A stretch of 24,911 nucleotides of DNA from DASPJR01 sp035628505 (GCA_035628505.1 DASPJR010000041.1:1-24911), one strand, 5' to 3'. Counted from the first letter of the stretch, positions 16,135 through 24,102 are shown. Notes: generated by a model not told the origin, from the letters alone. Program-made: numbers and translations.

Positions 16135-17066
16135 CAGTCGACTAGCTCCTGTTTTTTCTGCTGCTTCATTTCCTTGATCTTCTCTTTTGTTTCTTCGGGC
16201 AGCGGCTTCTTGCCGTCTTCGGGCTTGGCTTTCTCTTCAGGCTTTGCGTCGCCGCCCTGCTTCTTCTTCCACCACTCGCGCCATGCAGCCGGATCGTTCT
16301 CAATCTTCTGTTTCGTCACCTGACGAAGCGCATCCATCGCAGCACCGCGGACGCGGTGATCCTCATCGTCCAGAGCCTTGACCAGCCCTGGGAGCACTTC
16401 CTCACCCCCGATCAAGCGTAGTGCTTCCACGGCATCTTCGCGCACGCTGCTGTCGGAGTCGCTCAAGCCCTTCTCGATCGCCGGGATCTGCTGTTTGCCG
16501 CCGGCCTTGCCAAGCGCAAATGTCGCGCGGCTGCGAATCTCTGTTTTCGAAGACTTCTGCAGTTCCTGCAAGATGGCAATCGACTTCTCGCCACCGAGCT
16601 TCGCGCCTGCCGCGGCCGCGAAGAGCCGTACTTCTTCGTCTTCGTTCGCGTCGCCGGCCAGCTTCTCGAGCGCTGGAACGGCTGCCTTGTAGTTGCTGTC
16701 TCCGATCGCGCGCGCTGCGTCGCGGCGCACCCCGGCGTCTTTTGATGCAAGGATCTCAACAAGCGCGGGCCCCGCGCGAGCGTCTTTTGAATCTTCGAGT
16801 GCAATCAGGATGGAACGCGTCATCTCCGGCGTCGTCGTCGACTGTCGATACAGCCCCACCAGTCCGGGAACGGCGAGGTTGCCCATGTCCTTCAGGCCCT
16901 TCCAGCCCTTCTCGCGTTCGGCCGTGTCTTCATGAAGCGTACTCTTCACGAGCTTACCGACTTTACGGAGCACGTCGGGGTCCGTCTCGACTTCGAGTGG
17001 AGGCGGCTCCGCCGCGCCGGTTGTGATTGCCGCGAGCAACAACAAAGGAAGAAAGTACTTCGGCAT
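16134..17066 (-). CDS. Secreted HEAT-repeat protein
   Basis: The 310-residue protein has a signal peptide (MPKYFLPLLLLAAITTGAAE) and then roughly five HEAT-type helical repeats at about 80-265, with units such as DAGVRRDAARAIGD, VREDAVEALRLIGGEEVL and HRVRGAAMDALRQV. An AWREWWKKK motif follows the repeats, and the last ~35 residues are Lys/Glu-rich and probably disordered. HEAT repeats are protein-protein scaffolds, so this is inferred to act in the periplasm. It is first in an operon with the NPCBM gene. The upstream GGGG before the ATG is a weak ribosome binding site. Confidence 0.87.
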   Translation of the reverse strand: MPKYFLPLLLLAAITTGAAEPPPLEVETDPDVLRKVGKLVKSTLHEDTAEREKGWKGLKDMGNLAVPGLVGLYRQSTTTPEMTRSILIALEDSKDARAGPALVEILASKDAGVRRDAARAIGDSNYKAAVPALEKLAGDANEDEEVRLFAAAAGAKLGGEKSIAILQELQKSSKTEIRSRATFALGKAGGKQQIPAIEKGLSDSDSSVREDAVEALRLIGGEEVLPGLVKALDDEDHRVRGAAMDALRQVTKQKIENDPAAWREWWKKKQGGDAKPEEKAKPEDGKKPLPEETKEKIKEMKQQKKQELVD

Positions 17067-17222
17067 CAGCTGACCCCGCCCAGACAGAAGAGGACTACGT
17101 TAGAACCTCGCGCGGCCATGTCAAAAGCTGCACACCATGCAGACGAAGATGGAGGCAGATTATTGCGCCGGAACTAGAACCACCCAGATAAGAGGCGGGC
17201 CACCAGAAAAACGCGCTGCACC

Positions 17223-17252
17223 TTGAAAGAAAAGACGGCTTTGCGATATAAG
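17223..17252 (+). promoter_or_regulatory. Sigma-70-type promoter of the 17293 gene
   Basis: TTGAAA (17223-17228) and TATAAG (17247-17252) each match the consensus at five of six bases, with an 18-nt spacer. They lie 40 nt before the ATG, leaving room for the GAGGAG ribosome binding site (17279-17284). Confidence 0.65.
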
Positions 17253-17292
17253 AGCAGCATTCCCGAATCCCACGCGGCGAGGAGAATGCGTC

Positions 17293-17934
17293 ATGAAGAC
17301 CATCCAATGGCTCTGCATTTTAGCAATTCTGTCAGGTGTCGGCGCTTCTGCCGCGACCACCGGCACCCCTACGCAGGGGGACAGCCTGCGAGCGTGGTTC
17401 AAAATCTATTCGAAGGAGTTCAAGCGGCTGAAGAGCAAGGAGTTGCTGCTCACCGGCCGTGCCGCGGCCGACGTGATGCTCGATGGGCTTTCCGCAACGG
17501 GCCTGGTGAGCGCTACAACGCGGTTCAGCGCTCTTCCCGGTGACGTGCAGACAGCGCTGACGCGGCTGAAAACTGATCTCGAGACGCTGAAAGACAAGAT
17601 CCGCGACACGGACAGCCGCATCGGCCAACTGGTCAAAGACTTGAACGCGGCGTCGAAGACCGGGACGCCGCCGGATCTGGAGGCGACGCAACTTCTGGTC
17701 TCGACGTGTTACGCCGCGCTGAATGACGGCGAACTGGCCGACAAGGATCGGCAGATTATTACGGAGACATCCACGAAGATCGCCGCGACGGCCGGCCTGA
17801 CGCCGACCATTGCGCAGGCGATCACGGCGGACGTGGCCGCGATCCTCGCTGGCGTGAATGCGACCAAGGTGGACGTTGATCTAATCAAGACGGACTTTTC
17901 GACGCTGGGCACCTTGATCAAAGCTGTACCGTAA
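17293..17934 (+). CDS. Small secreted helical protein of unknown function
   Basis: The 213-residue protein has a clear signal peptide (MKTIQWLCILAILSGVGASA). The mature part is almost all amphipathic helix, with a possible coiled coil around TALTRLKTDLETLKDKIRDT and a Thr/Ala-rich C-terminal half (TAGLTPTIAQAITADVAAIL). It has no domain I recognise and no cysteine pairs. GAGGAG lies 8 nt before the ATG. It is monocistronic: it has its own promoter and a strong terminator 27 nt after the stop. Good expression signals suggest an abundant periplasmic or secreted product. Confidence 0.85.
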   Translation: MKTIQWLCILAILSGVGASAATTGTPTQGDSLRAWFKIYSKEFKRLKSKELLLTGRAAADVMLDGLSATGLVSATTRFSALPGDVQTALTRLKTDLETLKDKIRDTDSRIGQLVKDLNAASKTGTPPDLEATQLLVSTCYAALNDGELADKDRQIITETSTKIAATAGLTPTIAQAITADVAAILAGVNATKVDVDLIKTDFSTLGTLIKAVP

Positions 17935-17960
17935 GAAACTGGCGAAACAACAGTTACATG

Positions 17961-17995
17961 AAGTGGCGCATCTGTCGAGATGCGCCACTTTCTTT
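17961..17995. terminator. Bidirectional intrinsic terminator
   Basis: A 13-bp perfect stem (17961-17973 with 17978-17990) closes a GTCG loop and is followed by TCTTT on the plus strand. It serves the 17293 gene and, read the other way, sits directly after the TAA of the convergent phyH-like gene. Confidence 0.88.
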
Positions 17996-18941
17996 ACACG
18001 CCCCACTCCTTGCGCGAAGTTTCCACCGGTATCCGCTTTTCCGGATAGACGGCCCAGTGGTAGTTGGCGATCGGATTCGCGCCGATCCAGCGTTCATCCA
18101 CCGGCTGCGAGCGCGGTTGGAAACGCAGGTCGGCGCTAATTCGGACGCGCTGTGTCTCGTTTCTGAGCGAGGCGTGCATCGTATGCATGCCGAAGATGAG
18201 GCAGTCGCCCGTCCTGAATGTCGCGGTCTTCCATTGCCCGCCGTAGAGCGAAGTGATCTCGAGCGGATCGTAGGAGAAGTTGCTGTTGATACTATCGCGA
18301 TCGACGTCGGCGCGGCCGTAGGTCTCGCGCACTTTCTGGTAGCTCGGCAGTGAATCTGAACCGCACAAGATTGCCAGCGGACCTTCCTCCAGACTGATGT
18401 CTCCCATCGCCACCCAGCAGGTGAAGAGCTTCGAGACCGTGCCGCGGCCCATGAAAACGACATCGTAATGGGGTGGCGTGGGTTCCCCGGTGCCCACCGC
18501 ACGCAGCCACTTGTAGTCAAATGTCATCGATGCTTCGCCGAAAAGCCGGTCGAAGAAGCCAAAGAGTTCCGGCGCCTCGGCCATCGCGGTGAAATCCGGA
18601 TGATGCGTGAGCTCTTTGCGGCCACCGAGATACATTCCCGCCGCGCCGGGCTTAAGAATGCCTTCGTCAATCGGGCGGGAATTATCAAGATGCCCTGCTG
18701 TAGCGAGGTGGTTTAGGACGACTCGACGCGCCGCAAGAACGGACGCAGCAGGTAAGAGGCCCCGAACGAGGAGATAGCCGTCGCGCGTCATGTTGCGGCG
18801 AAGCTCAGCCCCATCCATCAGCGGAGATCCATTCGCGTCCAACAACCCGAGTTCGACACCATCGAGTTTAACATAACGCCGGGAGAGCCGAACGATCCGG
18901 CGATCCAGTTCTGGTGAGGCGGCTGTAGTCGCAGAATTCAT
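17994..18941 (-). CDS. Phytanoyl-CoA dioxygenase (PhyH) family Fe(II)/2-oxoglutarate oxygenase
   Basis: I place the start at 18941 (MNSATTAASPE, 315 residues), because GGAGAG lies 8 nt upstream. A start at 18983 would add 14 residues. The fold shows the PhyH iron facial triad: H158 and D160 in PHYDVV, and the distal His256 in FGMHTMHAS. The 2-oxoglutarate-binding arginine follows in RVRISADLRF. MTRDGYLLVRGLLP is the usual N-terminal strand. Family members hydroxylate small molecules with Fe(II), O2 and 2-oxoglutarate; the substrate is not apparent. It is divergent from an AraC-type regulator 101 nt away, which probably controls it. Confidence 0.9.
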   Translation of the reverse strand: MNSATTAASPELDRRIVRLSRRYVKLDGVELGLLDANGSPLMDGAELRRNMTRDGYLLVRGLLPAASVLAARRVVLNHLATAGHLDNSRPIDEGILKPGAAGMYLGGRKELTHHPDFTAMAEAPELFGFFDRLFGEASMTFDYKWLRAVGTGEPTPPHYDVVFMGRGTVSKLFTCWVAMGDISLEEGPLAILCGSDSLPSYQKVRETYGRADVDRDSINSNFSYDPLEITSLYGGQWKTATFRTGDCLIFGMHTMHASLRNETQRVRISADLRFQPRSQPVDERWIGANPIANYHWAVYPEKRIPVETSRKEWGV

Positions 18942-19042
18942 TTGTGGGACTCTCCATGCAGGAAATGATCGACGCTCGTTCAAGCGCAGCTATACTTAAC
19001 CACCATGAAATTGAGCTGTGAATGCACGGATTGATCTAAAAT

Positions 19043-19963
19043 ATGCAGAAACTGATCACCGGAATGAAATTATCCCGGCCGCCGCGCCGCGAACCGCCGA
19101 CGCATCCTCTGCATCGATCCCCCGACCGCGTCTGGCGTTTCGCGACACCGAGCGCCGCGCAGCAGCGACTGGGCATCTGGGTTACGTCCACAGGCATGCA
19201 CCGGAAGCAGCCGCCGCACAATCTCGTCAATCACCGTGTGATGGATTGCTATGCGGTGGTGCTGATCGCGCGCGGCAGCGGCTTCTTTGAAAGCGCCGTG
19301 ACGGGGCGGCAGCGCGTTGGCGCAGGCGCGCTTCTGTGGTGCCTGCCGGGTGTATGGCACAGCTATACGCCCGACGATAGCACATGGGATGAACGCTGGA
19401 TCGTCTTTGGCGGCAGGCTGCCCGATGAACTGACGCGTCAGGGCTGCCTGAATCCCGCCCACGCCATCGATACGTTCGGCAACGATGAGGAAATCTGCTC
19501 GCTGTTTGACCGCATCGACAAGGTCTTCATGAAGGCCGGGCCACTCTCATCGGCGCTCGCAGCCCCCATGGTTCACCAGTTAATCCTGGTGGCGCATGGC
19601 CTGCGTACAGGGCTGTTGAGGATGCACCGCAACGTCGATCCCGCGGTGTCGCGTGCAATCGCATTGGTTGAACGTGAAGCAGCCAGCGGCATCTCGCCTC
19701 AGGAACTCGCGCGCCGTGTAAACGTCAGCTATCCGACTTTGCGCCGGAACTTTCGCCGCCAGACGAGCTTCTCCGTAAAGGAGTACATCCTGCGCGTGCA
19801 GCTTTCGCGCGCGAAGGATCTCCTGGCCACTACTGGAATGAGCGTTACTGAAGTCGCGCGGCAGTGCGGGTTCGAGAACGCGCTCTATTTCTCACGGCTC
19901 TTTGCCCAAAAGGAGGGCGTGCCACCGAGAGTCTTTCGCAGCCGCCAGACGTTACGCACATGA
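19043..19963 (+). CDS. AraC-family transcriptional regulator
   Basis: The protein is 306 residues from this ATG, or 299 from an ATG at 19064. The N-terminal half has a cupin-like sensor (about 40-125, with VVLIARGSGFFES and GALLWCLPGVWHSYTP). The C-terminal half has the two-helix-turn-helix AraC domain (about 203-303): ISPQELARRVNVSYPTLRRN, then SVTEVARQCGFENALYFSRL. It binds DNA and probably responds to a small ligand. The sequence TAAAAT just before the first ATG could be a -10 element, which would favour the second start. It is divergent from the dioxygenase gene, suggesting local regulation. Confidence 0.93.
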   Translation: MQKLITGMKLSRPPRREPPTHPLHRSPDRVWRFATPSAAQQRLGIWVTSTGMHRKQPPHNLVNHRVMDCYAVVLIARGSGFFESAVTGRQRVGAGALLWCLPGVWHSYTPDDSTWDERWIVFGGRLPDELTRQGCLNPAHAIDTFGNDEEICSLFDRIDKVFMKAGPLSSALAAPMVHQLILVAHGLRTGLLRMHRNVDPAVSRAIALVEREAASGISPQELARRVNVSYPTLRRNFRRQTSFSVKEYILRVQLSRAKDLLATTGMSVTEVARQCGFENALYFSRLFAQKEGVPPRVFRSRQTLRT

Positions 19964-19982
19964 TCCGGCCTCCGACTGCGAT

Positions 19983-20011
19983 TTGAATAACGCGGGGCGC
20001 TGTATGATAAT
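19983..20011 (+). promoter_or_regulatory. Sigma-70-type promoter of dapF
   Basis: TTGAAT (19983-19988) and GATAAT (20006-20011) are separated by exactly 17 nt, about 70 nt before the dapF start. Confidence 0.55.
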
Positions 20012-20081
20012 CCGTCACGTCTTTCCAAAGGCGAAAGGGGGCGGAACGCCTCTGCGACGGCTTCAGGAGTGTTGACGGTCC

Positions 20082-20909
20082 ATGCGTACGATTCCGTTCG
20101 TTAAGATGTCCGGCACGGGCAACGATTTTATCATGATCGATAACCGCGAGAATCTCCTTAGAGAGGGAGAAGCGGTGAAGCTTGCGCAGGCCGCGTGCCC
20201 GCGGAGGATCTCCGCCGGGGCTGACGGCATCATCCTCGTCGAGCGCGCGACGAAGCCGAACCACGATTACCGCATGCGCATTTTCAATGCCGACGGCTCG
20301 GAAGCGGAGATGTGCGGCAATGGCTCGCGCTGCATCACCGTCTTCGCGCGCCAGATTGGCGCGGCCAAAGAGAAGCAGACGATCGAGACGATTGCTGGAA
20401 CGCTGCACGCCACGTGCGCTGCTGATAACGTTTCAGCGAAAGTGCAGCTCTCGCAGCCTTCGAAGCTCGAACTGAAAAAGGCCGTGCCGGTGCTTGGCAA
20501 GAACGTAGATCTGTACTTCATGAACACGGGTGTGCCGCATGCGATCCAGTTTGTCGATGACCTGTCAAAGGTGGACGTAAAGGCCGCGGGCTCTTGCATC
20601 CGCTATCACGAGGTCTTCAAGCCCAAGGGCACAAACGCGAATTTCGTGCAGCTCATGGGCGGCAACACGATCAAGATCCGCACGTACGAACGCGGCGTGG
20701 AAGACGAGACATTCGCGTGCGGCACCGGTTCGACGGCAGCGGCGATCATCGCGGGCCTTGTGCATAACTACAGTTCGCCGGTGAAGGTGATCACGGCCAG
20801 CGGTGCAACGCTGACCATTCACTTCGAGAAGAAGGGCGATACGTCGAGCGCACCGTTCCTCGAAGGCGCGGTGGATACCGTCTACAAAGGTGAGTTCTAC
20901 TGGCGTTAA
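20082..20909 (+). CDS. dapF: Diaminopimelate epimerase
   Basis: The 275-residue length is standard. The protein begins FVKMSGTGNDFIMID, the family's N-terminal signature. The two catalytic cysteines are C78 in EMCGNGSRC and C213 in FACGTGS. GADGII and NADGSEAEMCGNG are also present. The enzyme converts LL- to meso-diaminopimelate in the cytoplasm, for lysine and peptidoglycan synthesis. The first loop reads CPRRISAGADG, where most homologues have a His and Gly (RHFGIGADG), and the motif before C213 carries a short insertion (ERGVEDET). Both are mild variants. AGGAG (20066-20070) is far (11 nt) from the ATG. No other lysine gene is adjacent. Confidence 0.96.
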   Translation: MRTIPFVKMSGTGNDFIMIDNRENLLREGEAVKLAQAACPRRISAGADGIILVERATKPNHDYRMRIFNADGSEAEMCGNGSRCITVFARQIGAAKEKQTIETIAGTLHATCAADNVSAKVQLSQPSKLELKKAVPVLGKNVDLYFMNTGVPHAIQFVDDLSKVDVKAAGSCIRYHEVFKPKGTNANFVQLMGGNTIKIRTYERGVEDETFACGTGSTAAAIIAGLVHNYSSPVKVITASGATLTIHFEKKGDTSSAPFLEGAVDTVYKGEFYWR

Positions 20910-20910
20910 A

Positions 20911-20985
20911 TTCACAGCAGAGCACACAGAGAGCACAGAGTCTTTGTTCTTCAACATCTGCGTCTATCTGCGTTCATCTGCGGTC
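20911..20985 (+). repeat. Low-complexity intergenic repeat: CACAGAG tract and three 10-bp ATCTGCG units
   Basis: After the dapF stop, a purine-rich tract with repeated GCACA/CAGAG (20911-20940) is followed by three units of ATCTGCG plus three bases (20956-20965, 20966-20975, 20976-20985). The SD of the next gene (AAGGAGA) starts soon after. Similar ATCTGCG strings recur between genes in some environmental genomes, which I state from memory. Confidence 0.7.
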
Positions 20986-21004
20986 CAACCTCAAGGAGAG
21001 GCGC

Positions 21005-21850
21005 ATGGCATTCCGATTCACAGGGTTCGCTGACGAAGCCGGGAAGACGCTTAAAGAACAGATCGACGTCACGAAGAAAGCCGGCTGGTCGTCGATCGAA
21101 CTGCGCCTCCTGGAAGGCAAGAACTTCTGCGACATCCCGGACGCGCAGTTTGACGCGGCACTCGACACGCTGACCTCGAACGGCATCCAGATCGCCGGCT
21201 TTGGCAGCCAGATCGCGAACTGGGCGCGGCCGATCACGACCGACTTCCAGGTGGACGTGGAGGAGCTCAAGCGCGCCATTCCACGCATGAAGAAGGCGAA
21301 GGCAAAGATCATCCGCTGCATGAGCTATCCCAACAAGGACATGGAGCGGGAGGCATACAAGAAGGAAGTCTTCAAGCGCCTGAGCATACTGGCGAAGATG
21401 GCGCAGGACGCCGGCATCATCCTCGGCCACGAGAACTGCAATGGCTTCGGCGGCGAAGGCCCGGCGCAGACGCTCGAGATGCTGGAGAAGGTCAACAATC
21501 CCGCGTTCAAACTGATCTTCGATACAGGAAACAACACGCTTCACGACCACAACGACCACGCGACGGTGGACTTCTACAACCAGGTGAAGGACCACGTCGT
21601 CCACATCCACATCAAGGCGGCGAAGCCGGGCAAAGAAGGCAAGTTCGTCACCTGCTACCCCGACGAAGACCCACAGCAGTTGCCGATCCTCAAAGATCTG
21701 AAGAAGCGCGGCTACGACGGCTGGCTCTCAATCGAGCCGCACCTGAAGGCCGCCGTTCATGCCGGCAAGGACGTGGATGATCCGGCGGCAGCAGCTGCGA
21801 TTTACCTCGAGTACGCGAAGCGGATTGAGGCGCTGGTGAAGAAGGCGTAA
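21005..21850 (+). CDS. Sugar phosphate isomerase/epimerase-like TIM-barrel protein (xylose isomerase-like)
   Basis: The 281-residue protein is a TIM barrel of the AP-endonuclease family 2 superfamily. The metal-binding residues are in place: E143 in GHENCNG, D173 in IFDTGN, H202 in HIHIKA and E244 in LSIEPH. The start is supported by AAGGAGA 5 nt upstream. Relatives include hydroxypyruvate isomerase and various sugar epimerases, so the substrate cannot be fixed from sequence. It lies between dapF and a BrkB gene, separated from each by repeat-bearing spacers of about 90 nt. No sugar transport genes are nearby. Confidence 0.9.
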   Translation: MAFRFTGFADEAGKTLKEQIDVTKKAGWSSIELRLLEGKNFCDIPDAQFDAALDTLTSNGIQIAGFGSQIANWARPITTDFQVDVEELKRAIPRMKKAKAKIIRCMSYPNKDMEREAYKKEVFKRLSILAKMAQDAGIILGHENCNGFGGEGPAQTLEMLEKVNNPAFKLIFDTGNNTLHDHNDHATVDFYNQVKDHVVHIHIKAAKPGKEGKFVTCYPDEDPQQLPILKDLKKRGYDGWLSIEPHLKAAVHAGKDVDDPAAAAAIYLEYAKRIEALVKKA

Positions 21851-21853
21851 CGG

Positions 21854-21940
21854 AAGAATTCAGAATCCAGAATTCAGAATCCAGAAGGACTTCCTCGGAT
21901 TCAGCATTCTGAATACTGAATTCCAATTCTGGATTCTTCG
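21854..21940. repeat. Imperfect inverted repeat of AGAATTCAGAATCC type
   Basis: The left arm (21854-21887) contains GAAGAATTCAGAATCC with CAGAATTCAGAATCC. The right arm (21905-21940), reverse complemented, begins GAAGAATCCAGAATT. Both arms are built of CAGAAT/ATTC units, so the RNA would fold into a long A/U-rich hairpin. It fills the spacer between the isomerase stop and the BrkB start, with the BrkB ATG 2 nt after its end. Confidence 0.75.
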
Positions 21941-21941
21941 C

Positions 21942-23291
21942 ATGCCTGATATTGCCACCATACAACCGGTGCTGACGGTGCCGAACGCCGGCACCGCTTC
22001 CGCCACTCCCCTCTGGCGTCTCGTCGCCCGGGAGATCAAACAGGACGACATCTTTCTCCGCGCGTCGGCGCTCGCGTACAGTTCGCTCGCATCGCTCGTT
22101 CCCGTCGTCGCGATCATTCTCGCGGTGCTCTCCGGTCCGGCTTTCAAGGACCGGCAGGAGCGCGTCCTCGATTCGCTCGCGGCGACCATGGTGCCGAGCG
22201 AAGAGAGTTGGATTATCGATGCGCCGGAATCGCCCGAGCAGGAACGCTTCAAACAGGTCTTCCGAGAAAACATCGTGGGCTTCGCCGAGCGCGCGGGTGC
22301 GGTGAGCGTCTTCGGATTCCTGATCCTGATGCTCACCGTGGGGTTGCTCTTCCGTACGGTCGAAAAGTCCTTCAACGTCATCTGGCGCGCGGCGAGTCAG
22401 CGCTCGTTCTTCATGCGCGTCGCCGTGGCCACAAGCATGATTTTCTGGGGACCGGTCATGCTGGCCCTCTCCGTCACGCTGACGGAGAAACTCAGCGCGC
22501 TGCCGATTGTCGGCACGTACATTCTGCCGATGGTCTTCACCACGCTCGCCTTCACCTTTTTTTATATGGTGATGCCCAACGCGAAGGTGAAGTTTGCCTG
22601 CGCGCTCAAAGCCGGCGCCATTACGGCGCTGTGCTGGGAACTGGTGAAACTGCTCTTCTATCTCTACGTGACGCAGGTCGTCAGCTACAACCACGTGTAC
22701 GGCTCGCTGGGGCTGATCCCGATGTTGTTCCTCTGGGTTTATGTGAACTGGGTGCTGGTGCTTACCGGTGCTGAGATTGCGTACTGCCTGCAGTTCCGGC
22801 GTGCGCTGCAGGAGCAGCACCTCGCCACCGAGCGCCAGCAGCGCGGCGGGCAGCAGAAATCGAACGATCCGGCCCCTTCTCCGCCGCTGATTCTTGCGGT
22901 GGCCATCGAAGTCACGCGGCGCTTCCAGCAACCGTGCCCCGGTGGCGTGAAGGTTTCACAGATCGCCGACTCTCTGCAGATCGAACGCGGGAGCGCGCGC
23001 GCCACGGCCGATCGTCTCGCGGCCAGCGGCGTTCTGTTGCGTGTGGCGCGCGAGAACGAAGAAGATGCCGCCTACGTTCCCGCCGGAGATCCGAAGTCGC
23101 TGGAACTCGGCGGGGTGCTGGTCGTGAGCTTTGACGAGAACGGCCTCGGCGGCAGCGGCCCGTCGTGGGAGCAGGCTCGCACGCTCATCCAGGCTTGCGC
23201 GAAAGACGGAGCGAAGAAGCTCTCGCTTCAAGACATCGCGGCAAAAGTTCCTGCTTCAGCTTCCAGCGCCGGCATAGTGGCGAGTGCCTAG
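21942..23291 (+). CDS. YihY/BrkB-family inner membrane protein with C-terminal winged-helix region
   Basis: The 449-residue protein has the family core: FLRASALAYSSLASLVPVVA, about six transmembrane helices to residue ~280, and the conserved LGLIPMLFLWVYVNWVLVLTGAEIAY. A linker rich in Gln follows, then ~120 cytoplasmic residues that look like a winged helix (GVKVSQIADSLQIERGSARATADRL). The molecular function of the family is not established, and the old RNase BN label is wrong. No Shine-Dalgarno sequence precedes the ATG; a hairpin repeat sits there instead. Its 3' end overlaps the convergent ABC permease gene by 36 nt. Confidence 0.92.
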   Translation: MPDIATIQPVLTVPNAGTASATPLWRLVAREIKQDDIFLRASALAYSSLASLVPVVAIILAVLSGPAFKDRQERVLDSLAATMVPSEESWIIDAPESPEQERFKQVFRENIVGFAERAGAVSVFGFLILMLTVGLLFRTVEKSFNVIWRAASQRSFFMRVAVATSMIFWGPVMLALSVTLTEKLSALPIVGTYILPMVFTTLAFTFFYMVMPNAKVKFACALKAGAITALCWELVKLLFYLYVTQVVSYNHVYGSLGLIPMLFLWVYVNWVLVLTGAEIAYCLQFRRALQEQHLATERQQRGGQQKSNDPAPSPPLILAVAIEVTRRFQQPCPGGVKVSQIADSLQIERGSARATADRLAASGVLLRVARENEEDAAYVPAGDPKSLELGGVLVVSFDENGLGGSGPSWEQARTLIQACAKDGAKKLSLQDIAAKVPASASSAGIVASA

Positions 23292-24059
23292 CTTCCAGAC
23301 CGCCGCGCCGAGGCACAGCATCAGCAATCCGGCCAGCGGCACGAAGTAAGCGAACTCGCGGAAGTCCGAACCGGTTTCTAAGAATGCCGACGAGGGATAA
23401 AACGCCACGAATCCGAACGGCACCACCCACGTCAGCAGGATGCGGACGAACGGCCGGTAGATGTCGAGCGGGTAGCGCGCGAAGTTGAGCAGGTTGTAGA
23501 CCGGCGGCATAATGCTCATGCGATCCTGCGACCAGAACGACAGCGACGTCAGCGTCAAGAACACCCCGGTCAGCACGCCCCAGGCACCGACAATGCAGAG
23601 CAGAAGCTGCAACACAATGATGGCGCTCACCGGCGGCCCGACCGCTTGCCACGCGTACGAAAGTACGACGATGCCCAGCGTCAGATCGGCGAGAAAGTCG
23701 AAGCTGACGCCTTCCATCAGCAACTGGAAGAGACTGTTCAGCGGCCGAAGCATCAAACGATCGAGTTCGCCACCGACGATGTACTTATCCGAGAACATGT
23801 AGAAGCTCATCGCAAACGCATCGAAGAACGCCATAGGAATCAGCGAAAAGCCGTAAATGAAGATCACTTCATCGCGGCTCCATTCATTCAGCGTGTGAAA
23901 GTGATCGAACACGAACTTAAGCATTAACAAGCCGCTGGCCTGCTGCAGCAGTGAAGCGAGGCACTCGACGAAGAAATCCATGCGGTACTCCAGGCGCATT
24001 TTGATGGCCTGAAGGAAATAGAGGCCGCCGATGTGGAGGTGCCTGGCGACATTGCGCAT
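23256..24059 (-). CDS. ABC-2 family transporter permease (PF06182-like)
   Basis: The 267-residue protein has six predicted transmembrane segments. Features that suggest the PF06182-type permeases are the FLQAIKMRLEYRMDFF start, the region SDKYIVGGELDRLMLRPLN after the second membrane segments, and FARYPLDIYRPFVRILLTWV. Family members normally work as two permeases with one ATPase encoded side by side. Here the upstream neighbour is divergent and the downstream neighbour is convergent, so no partner is in the operon. The substrate is unknown. No good ribosome binding site precedes the ATG. Confidence 0.9.
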   Translation of the reverse strand: MRNVARHLHIGGLYFLQAIKMRLEYRMDFFVECLASLLQQASGLLMLKFVFDHFHTLNEWSRDEVIFIYGFSLIPMAFFDAFAMSFYMFSDKYIVGGELDRLMLRPLNSLFQLLMEGVSFDFLADLTLGIVVLSYAWQAVGPPVSAIIVLQLLLCIVGAWGVLTGVFLTLTSLSFWSQDRMSIMPPVYNLLNFARYPLDIYRPFVRILLTWVVPFGFVAFYPSSAFLETGSDFREFAYFVPLAGLLMLCLGAAVWKLGTRHYAGAGS

Positions 24060-24102
24060 GGACGGAGTGTAGCGTAACCTGAACTGCTGTGAACGTCAGA
24101 CT

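Noticed and set aside
20956..20985. Possible short CRISPR-like repeat array
   Set aside because: The units are 10 bp with no spacers and no cas genes are present.
20951..21610. Minus-strand 219-aa frame opposite the isomerase
   Set aside because: It is a Val/Arg/Leu-rich shadow of a GC-rich gene with a firm family match on the other strand.
21690..22931. Minus-strand 413-aa frame
   Set aside because: It is antisense to the BrkB gene and the end of the isomerase, and its translation is Arg/His/Glu-rich with no domain.
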